A DNA stretch of 64,000 nt, taken from Leuctra nigra (taxonomy: Eukaryota > Arthropoda > Insecta > Plecoptera > Leuctridae). A program made the position numbers and the translations under genes. The stretch spans positions 19,003,705-19,067,704 of the forward strand of contig OW203769.1 in assembly GCA_934045905.1 (NCBI GenBank), given 5' to 3'. Position 1 is the first letter of the stretch; each line of letters starts with the position of its first letter. Below the pieces are notes generated by a model. That model was not told where the DNA came from. It worked only from the letters and a program-made list of their open reading frames with translations, and made no database searches. This document shows positions 30,501-44,600 of the stretch, in pieces.

Positions 30501-32830
30501 TGTAAGCGCATCACTCTCCAGAATATACGTGGTCCCCCTTTCCGTACTATGACCTCGAAAATGTCAAAAATTTTTTTTTTTCAATTTTGACCCTAAGGAC
30601 AGTATCGTAACTTCTATACCAAGTCAATATACAAAACAAAACTTTCAGTAATTATCAAACTTATATTCGCCAATCTTAGTGTATGTTTCACCAGATTATA
30701 CGAGGTCCCCCTTTTCCGTACGATGACCTTGAAAATGGGAAAAAATTAAATTCCCAAATATTTGGATATTTTTTTAGCTAGGTTAATAAAATAATTTTAA
30801 ATGTTTATCAGCTATTTATTATACCACTTGGTATGTAGTTCATACACAAAAATAATTGTTTTGAAATAACTAACATTGAACGAATATCTTTGGCTCAAAA
30901 ATTCAAAAAAACACGATTTCCCGCCGAAAATGTGCACCCCAAATTTGCACAGTTAGAGTTTCCCAAATCAAATGTTGAATTTTTTTATTGAAAGATGAAA
31001 ATTTTCTGAATCTAACAACGCTGGTGGAACACAATTATCTTTGTTTTTGGTACAAATGTAAGACGTGCCGTATACCCTTATTTTACTTGTTCTCCAAACC
31101 TCTAAGGCCCGTATCTTCTAAACGACAAAAGTAAAAAATATGCAAAAAATCGTTTTTACATTCATAAGTATATTTGTTTCTGTGAGCAAAGTTAGAAAAT
31201 CGTATTAAATAGTGCCGCAACCATTTTTCTTAAAATTGGTCTATTACTGGTGGAATAAGCCAATGGTGATATATATTTTTAATAATTGTTCTAAAGATAA
31301 GCTTCATTTGATATGCTACTCGACTAGGTTGATATGATTTGATTATTAGATAATGACCACAATAAATGACTATAAATGTCTATTAAACACTGTATATGTC
31401 ACAATTTTGAAATTGAATAAAAATTTAATTGGCACATCCACGGATATAGAATTGTGGCGAATTTTTTATAAGTTATAAACTATTTAATTTTGGGTTAATT
31501 GGTGTCAAATAGTATATTATTTACTTTTATTAACGATGACATAATGTCAATTGTCCTTGGACGCTTAAAAATGGGAAATTTTACCATGTTTTGGCCTCTC
31601 ATGACCTTTGTACGACCTTTTTAATGTTCACATTTATTTAAATTTGTTGTACTAATCATAAGCTTTCATTTGATATGCTACTCGACTAGGTTGATATAAT
31701 TTGATAATTTGAAAATGACAACAATGAGTTTTATCAAAATTTTGAAATTTGGCCCAACCACCCTAATCAAAATTTGGAGAACTTTTGATATGTTTTAGAC
31801 AGCATTGTTCTGTATCGTTTTACACCAAAAAACCTTTAGTTATAAGTACCTAGTGGCTAGGAAATTGGTATAATCTTAGATTTTGCACTCAAAATAAAAA
31901 TTGCCATTATAAACTATATGACAGATTCATTAGCCCATTCATGTTCAAAGAAAAATTTTGGATAACTTTTAATATGTTATAATCAGATTCATATCGGATC
32001 GATTAATATAAAAAAATTTGTTATGATCTTTATTAGGGACGAAGATACCGCATTTTCCTGGAATACTTAAAAAATGTGATTTTGACTACTTTTTGACCCC
32101 TTTTGACCTCTGTATCAACTATACAATGGTTATATATATATTTAATAATTGTTCTAAAGATAAGCTTTCATTTGATATGCTACTCGACTAGGTTGATATG
32201 ATTTGATTATTTGATAATGACAACAATGACTTTTTGACAAATTTGGCATTTTGGCCCACCCACCCTAATCTAATTTTGGAGAACTTTTCATACGTTACAG
32301 AGGTGCGGGTTAGGCCCCTTTTTGCAGCTTAGACTCTGGACTATTGACCGTGTATGGGGCCATGGCATCTACTGAGGTGATGACTTAACTCGGAAGGTCG
32401 CACAATAATTGCTCTAAACTGAAAACTGTTGGTCGCAGTAAAATTTTGTAAAATGCATATTGTTCACAATGAAATTGCCTACAATTTTTAATTCCACATA
32501 TTTTAGTGTAAGTCCACGCGTTTCGTAATAAATTGAGAGCAAAAAAACACAGAAACGTGATTGGTCAATTCCAACAATGAAAAAATAAAATGTCGTTCAC
32601 GGCGTATTTTTTTTTCAAGTCTCCACATTTGATTTAGATTTAGTGAATTATTTCATAATTTTTCAACCTTTCCTCTACCAACAATTAAATAATTTGTAAA
32701 ATTTACGTTTTCCGCCATATTTTCCAAGATGGCCACCAAAAAAATTGAAGGCACGTCAGGTAATATTAAGAATGATGTAAACAATCGATAATTATGAAAA
32801 AATCAATTTCGGCACTCCAATCGAGCGGAA
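27581..32830. mobile_element. 5.25-kb palindromic (foldback) element
   Basis: The left end TTCCGCTCGATTGGAGTGCC is the exact inverse of the right end. The arms, about 2.45 kb each (27581 to about 30050 and about 30415 to 32830), are inverse complements with few changes. A spacer of about 360 bp lies between. Within each arm a module with ATCAACCTAGTCGAGTAGCA recurs (28215 and 28712 on the left, inverse near 31312, 31672 and 32177 on the right), as does GTACGGAAAAGGGGGACC (29751 and 29921 on the left). No transposase frame is present. It splits the LINE RT gene. A clean target duplication was not found; only AGCA is shared near the borders. Confidence 0.9.
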
Positions 32831-34430
32831 AGCATTTTTTCTACACTTGAACCTGCACTAGTACCATAATTTTTATTTACAATTTTTATTTTTTCCAATG
32901 TATTATTCAAATCATTTTTCATTTTAAAATGTATGAAGTTAGTTTTGTTAGAGTTTAAATGTAAGCAATTATCATTGAACCAATTTGTTGTATTGACTAT
33001 AGTGTTTTCTGCGTTTTGCTTGAGAATATCATTTGTTTTTCCTATTATGGTTATATTTGTGTCATCTGCAAATAGTTCTGATAGTTTAATAGTTTCTGGC
33101 AAGTCGTTAATATATATAATGAATAGTAGGGGCCCAAGTATCGATCCTTGTGGTACTCCCCATGTGACGGGCTCAGGATCAGATAAAAATTTTGATTCTT
33201 TGTTGTTTATTATTGATGTTATCTCTACATGCTGTATTCTATTTTGCATGTACGACTCTAAGAGTTGAAGTGCTACTCCCCTCACACCATAGTGTTCCAA
33301 TTTAGCTATAAGTATAGAGTGCTTTATGCTATCAAAAGCTTTTGATAAGTCGCAGAATAGTCCTATAGTTTGTTCTCGATCTTCTAGTCCAACTATAGTG
33401 TTATTTATGAAATTTTGAATAGTATTCGATGTTGATTTGTTCCTTCGGAACCCACTTTGTTTATTAGTTAATAGATTTTCTAGTTCTAGGAATGAAGTTA
33501 ATCTTACGTGAATTATTTTTTCAAAAATTTTCGAAACAGTTGGAAGCAGTGATATTGGCCTATAATTTTCTGAAACTTTCTTATCTCCTTTCTTAAAGAT
33601 GGGAATGATGGCTATTTTCAGTTTCTCTGGGAATATTCCTTTATCAATACAAATGTTGAATATGTGTGATAGAGGTGTTGCTAATGGTTTGATAGATTTC
33701 TTTAGAATGTTAGTGGGTATTTTGTCTATTCCGCAAGATTTCTTGTTTTTCAACCTCGATACTATTTTTATTATTTCTGTCTCTGACGTGTTTTGTACAA
33801 AAAAGGAGTTGATTGGTGTTTTTGTTTTATTTAAATGCTTGTGGAAATTATTGTCAGATGTGTTGATTGATTTCTGTAGTGTTTGTGCTATATTAGCAAA
33901 ATCTTTGTTGAATTTGTTTGCAATCTTGTTAGGATCTGTAATCAATTCATTATTTTCTTTCAATATTACGTTATTTTTATCTCTAGTTTTCATTCTTTCA
34001 TTCTTAAACAACTTCCCAGATTTTTTTGGTCCTAGTACATCCTGTTTCCTCTAATATCTTTTTGGTAATGGTATGTCTTTTTGCTGCTGCGATAGTTTTT
34101 TTGTAAATTTTTTTAGTGTTTTTATACAATTGTCTAAGGAAGTCTGTTTTGTAGTGAGAAAAGAGATCATAAATGCATTTTAGATTTTTGGCTGACGTTT
34201 TAATTCCAAGTGTTACCCATTTTGGCTTCTTATAATTATTGTTGATCTTTATATTTTTTACTGGGAAGCACTCCTCAAACGTTTCATTTAAGATTTCTGA
34301 GAATTTATCATACTTATCGTTTGGATAAGTTATGTTGTACATTTCATTCCAAGATACTCTTTCCAACTCCTCAATAAATATCTCTAAAGTTTCCTTATTA
34401 ATAATTCTAACTTGAATTGTTTTGGTTGGG
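32831..34430 (-). pseudogene. LINE reverse transcriptase (ORF2 middle part)
   Basis: Two overlapping minus frames (about 34430-34004 and 34011-32803) are joined by a frameshift at a 7-A run near 34020. The first carries the linker after the endonuclease. The second has RT blocks in order: SCGIDKIPTNILK, IIPIFKKGD, NYRPISLLP, KQSGFRRNKST, LFCDLSKAFDSI, WGVPQGSILGPLLFIIYIND, ELFADDTN (catalytic FADD) and NCLHLNSNKTNFIHF. These are the canonical blocks of jockey/CR1 non-LTR polymerases. The last residues of the frame come from the palindrome inserted at 32830. Confidence 0.9.
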
Positions 34431-34508
34431 CTTTTTATTTGATTGAAATTTACTTGTATTATCTGACACCTATGATCCGATAAGCAGTTTTCGACTACTG
34501 CAGTTGAG

Positions 34509-34698
34509 AATAGACAACATTATAAATTATCTAGTTAGCTCTGCTTTTCAAAAAATTTCATATGCAGTACCGTGAGCCAAGTATCTATTATGGTTTTTCA
34601 ACAATGGATCATAACCATAATAGATACTTGGATCACGGTACTGCATATGAAAATTTTTGAAAAGCAGAGCTAACTAGATAGTTTATGATGTTGTCTAT
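34509..34698. mobile_element. 190-bp MITE inside the LINE endonuclease
   Basis: AGACAACATTATAAATTATC at the left is the inverse of the right end, and the arms pair along almost the whole length (GTTAGCTCTGCTTTTCAAAA, CATATGCAGTACCGTGA, CCAAGTATCTATTATGG). It lies between the endonuclease segment ending NLYENQ and the one starting VVENCLSDH, so it interrupts that domain. Confidence 0.9.
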
Positions 34699-35611
34699 TG
34701 ATTTTCGTAAAGATTTGTTGCTATGTTATCAATTGTTTTCCCTGTATTAAATCTAATATCTATTCTGGTGGGCTCTTTTATTGTTAACTTAAGGTTATGA
34801 GATGTCATTAGGTTTATGAGTTTATCGCTTTCATTAGATTTTGTGGAAGTATCTACGTTGAAATCACCAGCTATAATTATATCTTTATTTTCTTTATCTA
34901 TTTTGTTTAAAGCATGATCAAGGGTATCTATAAATATATCAAGATTGCCTAGTGGTGATCTGTATGTTGACAATATTATTTGGTTTTTTATTCTTTGAGG
35001 TTTAAATTTATTTTTATTATTATTATTATAGTTACTACCACTGCAGATTTCTAGGGCCGCTACTTCAATGTGTTTTTCTATACTTATTTTATTAATATCT
35101 GCCCTTTCTTTTACTCGTTCTATTAATTTTGTATTTGTGAATATTGCGGTCCCTCCATGTTTGTAAGATGATCTGCAGTAAGAACTTCCTAGTTTATAAT
35201 TACATATGTTTATCGATTTCAATTCTTCCTCTTTGAGCCAGTGCTCGGTGAGGCATATAATATGAATTTGCTGACCCTGATCATCGTATGTGTCTAGAAA
35301 TGCTTCTAAACCTATCTTTGATGTTTGAAGTGACTGTATGTTTTGATGCATGATGTTAAGTTTTTTATTTTTATTTTTATTCTGTTTTGAGTTTATTTGA
35401 TGATTTTCATTTTGTGTTTGTGTGTAGTGTGTAGTTTTTGAGTGTTTGATTGTGCTAAATGTATTGGATGTGTTTTGTCTTCTGATACGAATGTTGTGTT
35501 ATTAATATTTAGATCAAGAGAAGTGTTTGAAAATGTTAACGTTGAAAAAAATAAATTGTTTGCTAATGTAGGATTTGCACAAATAGAATTAGAGTTAGAG
35601 GGTTTGGTCAT
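34695..35611 (-). pseudogene. LINE ORF2 start and AP endonuclease domain
   Basis: ORF2 probably starts at 35611 (MTKPSNSNS...), where its ATG overlaps the ORF1 stop as ATGA. This frame closes at 35393. The endonuclease continues in another frame from about 35370: MHQNIQSL (metal-binding Asn), CLTEHWL (Glu), HGGTAIF, STYRSPLG, IIIAGDFNVD (Asp/Asn), TIDNIATNL. The terminal SDH motif (CLSDHRC) is found after the MITE, near 34475. So all catalytic motifs of the exonuclease-endonuclease-phosphatase fold are present, but split by one frameshift and one insertion. Confidence 0.85.
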
Positions 35612-38600
35612 CTTCTCTTTTTGACTGTTTGAGTTAATTGAACATTTCCGATTTTAGATTTAGATTTAGACATTCTAGCAGGTTGCGATCTTGATCCATT
35701 CTTGACTGATGTAGTATGCACTGCTGGGCTCGACGACTTATTCACCTCTGCTTGCCTCGTAGTTCTTCCATCTGTAGTATGCACTGCTGGGCTCGACGAC
35801 TTATTCACCTCTGCTTGCCTCGTAGTTCTTCCATCTGTAGTATGCACTGCTGGGCTCGACGACTTATTCACCTCTGCTTGCCTCGTAGTTCTTCCATCTG
35901 TAGTATGAACTGCTGGGCTCGACGACTTATTCACCTCTGCTTGCCTCGTAGTTCTTCCATCTGTAGTATGCACTGCTGGGCTCGACGACTTATTCACCTC
36001 TGCTTGCCTCGTAGTTCTTCCATCTGTAGTATGCACTGCTGGGCTCGACGACTTATTCACCTCTGCTTGCCTCGTAGTTCTTCCATCTGTAGTATGCACT
36101 GCTGGGCTCGACGACTTATTCACCTCTGCTTGCCTCGTAGTTCTTCCATCTGTAGTATGCACTGCTGGGCTCGACGACTTATTCACCTCTGCTTGCCTCG
36201 TAGTTCTTTCATCTGTAGTATGCACTGCTGGGCTCGAAGACTTATTCACCTCTGCTTGCCTCGTAGTTCTTCCATCTGTAGTATGCACTGCTGGGCTCGA
36301 CGACTTATTCACCTTTGCTTGCCTCTTAGTTCTTCCATCTGTAGTATGCACTGCTGGGCTCGACGACTTATTCACCTCTGCTTGCCTCGTAGTTCTTCCA
36401 TCTGTAGTATGCACTGCGGGGCTCGACGACTTATTCACCTCTGCTTGCCTCGTAGTTCTTCCATCTGTAGAATGCACTGCTGGGCTCGACGACTTATTCA
36501 CCTCTGCTTGCCTCGTAGTTCTTCCATCTGTAGTATGCACTGCTGGGCTCGACGACTTATTCACCTCTGCTTGCCTCGTAGTTCTTCCATCTGTAGTATG
36601 CACTGCTGGGCTCGACGACTTATTCACCTCTGCTTGCCTCTTAGTTCTTCCATCTGTAGTATGCACTGCTGGGCTCGACGACTTATTCACCTCTGCTTGC
36701 CTCTTAGTTCTTCCATCTGTAGTATGCACTGCTGGGCTCGACGACTTATTCACCTCTGCTTGCCTCGTAGTTCTTCCATCTGTAGTATGCACTGCTGGGC
36801 TCGACGACTTATTCACCTCTGCTTGCCTCGTAGTTCTTCCATCTGTAGTATGCACTGCTGGGCTCGACGACTTATTCACCTCTGCTTGCCTCGTAGTTCT
36901 TCCATCTGTAGTATGCACTGCTGGGCTCGACGACTTATTCACCTCTGCTTGCCTCGTAGTTCTTCCATCTGTAGTATGCACTGCGGGGCTCGACGACTTA
37001 TTCACCTCTGCTTGCCTCGTAGTTCTTCCATCTGTAGTATGCACTGCTGGGCTCGACGACTTATTCACCTCTGCTTGCCTCGTAGTTCTTCCATCTGTAG
37101 TATGCACTGCTGGGCTCGACGACTTATTCACCTCTGCTTGCCTCGTAGTTCTTCCATCTGTAGTATGCACTGCTGGGCTCGACGACTTATTCACCTCTGC
37201 TTGCCTCTTAGTTCTTCCATCTGTAGTATGCACTGCGGGGCTCGACGACTTATTCACCTCTGCTTGCCTCGTAGTTCTTCCATCTGTAGTATGCACTGCT
37301 GGGCTCGACGACTTATTCACCTCTGCTTGCCTCGTAGTTCTTCCATCTGTAGTATGCACTGCTGGGCTCGACGACTTATTCACCTCTGCTTGCCTCGTAG
37401 TTCTTCCATCTGTAGTATGCACTGCTGGGCTCGACGACTTATTCACCTCTGCTTGCCTCGTAGTTCTTCCATCTGTAGTATGCACTGCTGGGCTCGACGA
37501 CTTATTCACCTCTGCTTGCCTCGTAGTTCTTCCATCTGTAGTATGCACTGCTGGGCTCGACGACTTATTCACCTCTGCTTGCCTCGTAGTTCTTCCATCT
37601 GTAGTATGCACTGCGGGGCTCGACGACTTATTCACCTCTGCTTGCCTCGTAGTTCTTCCATCTGTAGTATGCACTGCGGGGCTCGACGACTTATTCACCT
37701 CTGCTTGCCTCGTAGTTCTTCCATCTGTAGTATGCACTGCTGGGCTCGACGACTTATTCACCTCTGCTTGCCTCGTAGTTCTTCCATCTGTAGTATGCAC
37801 TGCTGGGCTCGACGACTTATTCACCTCTGCTTGCCTCGTAGTTCTTCCATCTGTAGTATGCACTGCGGGGCTCGACGACTTATTCACCTCTGCTTGCCTC
37901 GTAGTTCTTCCATCTGTAGTATGCACTGCGGGGCTCGACGACTTATTCACCTCTGCTTGCCTCGTAGTTCTTCCATCTGTAGTATGCACTGCTGGGGTCG
38001 ACGACTTATTCACCTCTGCTTGTTTCGTAGTTCTTCCATCTGTAGTATGCACTGCTGGGCTCGACGACTTATTCACCTCTGCTTGCCTCGTAGTTCTTCC
38101 ATCTGTAGTATGCACTGCTGGGCTCGACGACTTATTCACCTCTGCTTGCCTCGTAGTTCATCCATCTGTAGTATGCACTGCGGGGCTCGACGACTTATTC
38201 ACCTCTGCTTGCCTCGTAGTTCTTCCATCTGTAGTATGCACTGCTGGGCTCGACGACATATTCACCTCTGCTTGCCTCGTAGTTCTTCCATCTGTAGTAT
38301 GCACTGCGGGGCTCGACGACTTATTCACCTCTGCTTGCCTCGTAGTTCTTCCATCTGTAGTATGCACTGCTGGGCTCGACGACTTATTCACCTCTGCTTG
38401 CCTCGTAGTTCTTCCATCTAAAGTATGCACTGCTGGGCTCGATGACTTATTCACCTCTGCTTGCCTCTTAGTTCTTCCATCTGTAGTATGCACTGCTGGG
38501 CTCGACGACTTATTCACCTCTGCTTGCCTCGTAGTTCTTCCATCTGTAGTATGCACTGCTGGGCTCGACGACTTATTCACCTCTGCTAGCCTCTTAGTTC

Positions 38601-41600
38601 TTCCTTCTGTAGTATGCACTGCTGGGCTCGACGACTTATTCACCTCTGCTTGCCTCGTAGTTCTTCCATCTGTAGTATGCACTGCTGGGCTCGACGACTT
38701 ATTCACCTCTGCTTGCCTCGTAGTTCTTCCATCTGTAGTATGCACTGCTGGGCTCGACAACTTATTCACCACAGCTTGCCTCGTAGTTCTTCCATCTGTA
38801 GTATGCACTGCTGGGCTCGACGACTTATTCACCTCAGCTTGCCTCGTAGTTCTTCCATCTGTAGTATGCACTGCTGGGCTCGACGACTTATTCACCTCTG
38901 CTTGCCTCTTAGTTCTTCCATCTGTAGTATGCACTGCGGGGCTCGACGACTTATTCACCTCTGCTTGCCTCTTAGTTCTTCCATCTGTAGTATGCACTGC
39001 TGGGCTCGACGACTTATTCACCTCTGCTTGCCTCTTAGTTCTTCCATCTGTAGTATGCACTGCGGGGCTCGACGACTTATTCACCTCTGCTTGCCTCTTA
39101 GTTCTTCCATCTGTAATATGCACTGCTGGGCTCGACGACTTATTCACCTCTGCTTGCCTCTTAGTTCTTCCATCTGTAGTATGCACTGCTAGGCTCGACG
39201 ACTTATTCACCTCTGCTTGCCTCGTAGTTCTTCCATCTGTAGTATGCACTGCTGGGCTCGACGACTTATTCACCTCTGCTTGCCTCTTAGTTCTTCCATC
39301 TGTAGTATGCACTGCTGGGCTCGACGACTTATTCACCTCTGCTTGCCTCGTAGTTCTTCCATCTGTAGTATGCACTGCTGGGCTCGACGACTTATTCACC
39401 TCTGCTTGCCTCGTAGTTCTTCCATCTGTAGTATACACTGCTGGGCTCGACGACTTATTCACCTCAGCTTGCCTCGTAGTTCTTCCATCTGTAGTATGCA
39501 CTGCTGGGCTCGACGACTTATTCACCTCAGCTTGCCTCGTAGTTCTTCCATCTGTAGTATGCACTGCTAGGCTCGACGACTTATTCACCTCTGCTTGCCT
39601 CTTAGTTCTTCCATCTGTAGTATGCACTGCGGGGCTCGACGACTTATTCACCTCTGCTTGCCTCTTAGTTCTTCCATCTGTAGTATGCACTGCTGGGCTC
39701 GACGACTTATTCACCTCTGCTTGCCTCTTAGTTCTTCCATCTGTAGTATGCACTGCGGGGCTCGACGACTTATTCACCTCTGCTTGCCTCTTAGTTCTTC
39801 CATCTGTAGTATGCACTGCTGGGCTCGACGACTTATTCACCTCTGCTTGCCTCTTAGTTCTTCCATCTGTAGTATGCACTGCTGGGCTCGACGACTTATT
39901 CACCTCAGCTTGCCTCGTAGTTCTTCCATCTGTAGTATGCACTGCTGGGTTCGACGACTTATTCACCTCAGCTTGCCTCGTAGTTCTTCCATCTGTAGTA
40001 TGCACTGCTGGGCTCGACGACTTATTCACCTCTGCTTGCCTCGTAGTTCTTCCATCTGTAGTATGCACTGCTGGGCTCGACGACTTATTCACCTCTGCTT
40101 GCCTCGTAGTTCTTCCATCTGTAGTATGCACTGCTGGGCTCGACGACTTATTCACCTCAGCTTGCCTCGTAGTTCTTCCATCTGTAGTATGCACTGCTGG
40201 GCTCGACGACCTATTCACCTCAGCTTGCCTCGTAGTTCTTCCATCTGTAGTATGCACTGCTGGGCTCCACAAATTATTCACCTCTGCTTGCCTCGTAGTT
40301 CTTCCATCTGTAGTATGCACTGCTGGGCTCGACGACTTATTCACCTCTGCTTGCCTCGCAGTTCTTCCATCTGTAGTATGCACTGCTGGGCTCGACGACT
40401 TATTCACCTCTGCTTGCCTCGTAGTTCTTCCATCTGTAGTATGCACTGCTGGGCTCGACGACTTATTCACCTCTGCTTGCCTCGTAATTCTTCCATCTGT
40501 AGTATGCACTGCTGGGCTCGACGACTTATTCACCTCTGCTTGCCTCGTAGTTCTTCCATCTGTAGTATGCACTGCTGGGCTCGACGACTTATTCACCTCT
40601 GCTTGCCTCGTAGTTCTTCCATCTGATGTATGCACTGCTGGGCTCGACGACTTATTCACCTCTGCTTGCCTCGTAGTTCTTCCATCTGTAGTATGCACTG
40701 CTGGGCTCGACGACTTATTCACCTCTGCTTGCCTCTTAGTTCTTCCATCTGTAGTATGCACTGCTGGGCTCGACGACTTATTCACATCTGCTTGCCTCGT
40801 AGTTCTTCCATCTGTAGTATGCACTGCTGGGCTCGACGACTTATTCACCTCTGCTTGCCTCGAAGTTCTTCCATCTGTAGTATGCACTGCTGGGCTCGAC
40901 GACTTATTCATCTCAGCTTGCCTCGTAGTTCTTCCATCTGTAGTATGCACTGCTGGGCTCGACGACTTATTCACCTCAGCTTGCCTCGTAGTTCTTCCAT
41001 CTGTAGTATGCACTGCTGGGCTCGACGACTTATTCACCTCTGCTTGCCTCGTAGTTCTTCCATCTGTAGTATGCACTGCTGGGCTCGACGACTTATTCAC
41101 ATCTGCTTGCCTCGTAGTTCTTCCATCTGTAGAATGCACTGCTGGGCTCGACGACTTATTCACCTCAGCTTGCCTCGTAGTTCTTCCATCTGTAGTATGC
41201 ACTGCTGGGCTCGACGACTTATTCAACTCTGCTTGCCTCTTAGTTCTTCCATCTGTAGTATGCACTGCTGGGCTCGACGACTTATTCACCTCTGCTTGCC
41301 TCGTAGTTCTTCCATCTGTAGTATGCACTGCTGGGCTCGACGACTTATTCACCTCTGCTTGCCTCGTAGTTCTTCCATCTGTAGTATGCACTGCTGGGCT
41401 CGACGACTTATTCACCTCTGCTTGCCTCTTAGTTCTTCCATCTGTAGTATGCACTGCTGGGCTCGACGACTTATTCACCTCTGCTTGCCTCGTAGTTCTT
41501 CCATCTTAAGTATGCACTGCTGGGCTCGACGACTTATTCACCTCTGCTTGTTTCGTAGTTCTTCCATCTGTAGTATGCCAGGTGGGCTCGACGACTTATT

Positions 41601-44600
41601 CACCTCTGCTTGCCTCGTAGTTCTTCCATCTGTAGTATGCACTGCTGGTCTCGACGACTTTTTCACCTCTGCTTGCCTCGTAGTTCTTCCATCTGTAGTA
41701 TGCACTGCTGGGCTCGACGACTTATTCACCTCTGCTTGCCTCGTAGTTCTTCCATCTGTAGTATGCACTGCTGGGCTCGACGAATTATTCACCTCTGCTT
41801 GCCTCTTAGTTCTTCCATCTGTAGTATGCACTGCTGGGCTCGACTTCTTATTCACCTCTGCTTGCCTCGTAGTTCTTCCATCTGTAGTATGCACTGCTAG
41901 GCTCGACGACTTATTCACCTCTGCTTGCCTCGTAGTTCTTCCATCTGTAGTATGCACTGCTAGGCTCGACGACTTATTCACCTCTGCTTGCCTCGTAGTT
42001 CTTCCATCTGTAGTATGCACTGCTGGGCTCGACGACTTATTCACCTCTGCTTGCCTCTTAGTTCTTCCATCTGTAGTATGCACTGCTGGGCTCGACGACT
42101 TATTCACCTCTGCTTGCCTCTTAGTTCTTCCATCTGTAGTATGCACTGCTGGGCTCGACGACTTATTCACCTCTGCTTGCCTCGTAGTTCTTCCATCTGT
42201 AGTATGCACTGCTGGGCTCGACGACTTATTCACCTCAGCTTGCCTCGTAGTTCTTCCATCTGTAGTATGCACTGCTGGGCTCGACGACTTATTCACCTCT
42301 GCTTGCCTCTTAGTTCTTCTATCTGTAGTATGCACTGCTGGGGTCGACGACTTATTCACCTCAGCTTGCCTCGTAGTTCTTCCATCTGTAGTATGCACTG
42401 CTGGGCTCGACGACTTATTCACCTCTGCTTGCCTCGTAGTTCTTCCATCTGTAGTATGCACTGCTGGGCTCGACGACTTATTCACCTCTGCTTGCCTCGT
42501 AGTTCTTCCATCTGTAGTATGCACTGCTGGGCTCGACGACATATTCACCTCTGCTTGCCTCGTAGTTCTTCCATCTGTAGTATGCACTGCGGGGCTCGAC
42601 GACTTATTCACCTCTGCTTGCCTCGTAGTTCTTCCATCTGTAGTATGCACTGCTGGGCTCGACGACTTATTCACCTCTGCTTGCCTCGTAGTTCTTCCAT
42701 CTAAAGTATGCACTGCTGGGCTCGATGACTTATTCACCTCTGCTTGCCTCTTAGTTCTTCCATCTGTAGTATGCACTGCTGGGCTCGACGACTTATTCAC
42801 CTCTGCTTGCCTCGTAGTTCTTCCATCTGTAGTATGCACTGCTGGGCTCGACGACTTATTCACCTCTGCTAGCCTCTTAGTTCTTCCTTCTGTAGTATGC
42901 ACTGCTGGGCTCGACGACTTATTCACCTCTGCTTGCCTCGTAGTTCTTCCATCTGTAGTATGCACTGCTGGGCTCGACGACTTATTCACCTCTGCTTGCC
43001 TCTTAGTTCTTCCATCTGTAGTATGCACTGCTGGGCTCGACGACTTATTCACCTCTGCTTGCCTCGTAGTTCTTCCATCTGTAGTATGCACTGCTGGGCT
43101 CGACGACTTATTCACCTCTGCTTGCCTCGTAGTTCTTCCATCTGTAGTATGCACTGCTGGGCTCGACGACTTATTCACCTCTGCTACCTCGTAGTTCTTC
43201 CATCTGTAGTATGCACTGCTGGGCTCGACGACTTATTCACCTCTGCTTGCCTCTTAGTTCTTCCATCTGTAGTATGCACTGCTGGGGTCGACGACTTATT
43301 CACCTCTGCTTGCCTCGTAGTTCTTCCATCTGTAGAATGCACTGCTGGGCTCGACGACTTATTCACCTCTGCTTGCCTCTTAGTTCTTCCATCTGTAGTA
43401 TGCACTGCTGGGCTCGACGACTTATTCACCTCTGCTTGCCTCGTAGTTCTTCCATCTGTAGTATGCACTGCTGGGCTCGACGACTTATTCACCTCTGCTT
43501 GCCTCGTAGTTCTTCCATCTGTAGTATGCACTGCTGGGCTCGACGACTTATTCACCTCTGCTTGCCTCGTAGTTCTTCCATCTGTAGTATGCACTGCTGG
43601 GCTCGACGACTTATTCACCTCTGCTTGCCTCGTAGTTCTTCCATCTGTAGTATGCACTGCTGGGCTCGACGACTTATTCACCTCTGCTTGCCTCTTAGTT
43701 CTTCCATCTGTAGTATGCACTGCTGGGCTCGACGACTTATTCACCTCTGCTTGCCTCGTAGTTCTTCCATCTGTAGTATGCGCTGCTAGGCTCGACGACT
43801 TATTCACCTCTGCTTGCCTCGTAATTCTTCCATCTGTAGTATGCACTGCTAGGCTCGACGACTTATTCACCTCTGCTTGCCTCGTAGTTCTTCCATCTGT
43901 AGTATGCACTGCTGGGCTCGACGACTTATTCACCTCTGCTTGCCTCTTAGTTCTTCCATCTGTAGTATGCACTGCTGGGCTCGACGACTTATTCACCTCT
44001 GCTTGCCTCTTAGTTCTTCCATCTGTAGTATGCACTGCTGGGCTCGACGACTTATTCACCTCTGCTTGCCTCGTAGTTCTTCCATCTGTAGTATGCACTG
44101 CTAGGCTCGACGACTTATTCACCTCTGCTTGCCTCGTAGTTCTTCCATCTGTAGTATGCACTGCTAGGCTCGACGACTTATTCACCTCTGCTTGCCTCGT
44201 AGTTCTTCCATCTGTAGTATGCACTGCTGGGCTCGACGACTTATTCACCTCTGCTTGCCTCTTAGTTCTTCCATCTGTAGTATGCACTGCTGGGCTCGAC
44301 GACTTATTCACCTCTGCTTGCCTCTTAGTTCTTCCATCTGTAGTATGCACTGCTGGGCTCGACGACTTATTCACCTCTGCTTGCCTCGTAGTTCTTCCAT
44401 CTGTAGTATGCACTGCTGGGCTCGACGACTTATTCACCTCAGCTTGCCTCGTAGTTCTTCCATCTGTAGTATGCACTGCTGGGCTCGACGACTTATTCAC
44501 CTCTGCTTGCCTCTTAGTTCTTCCATCTGTAGTATGCACTGCTGGGGTCGACGACTTATTCACCTCAGCTTGCCTCGTAGTTCTTCCATCTGTAGTATGC

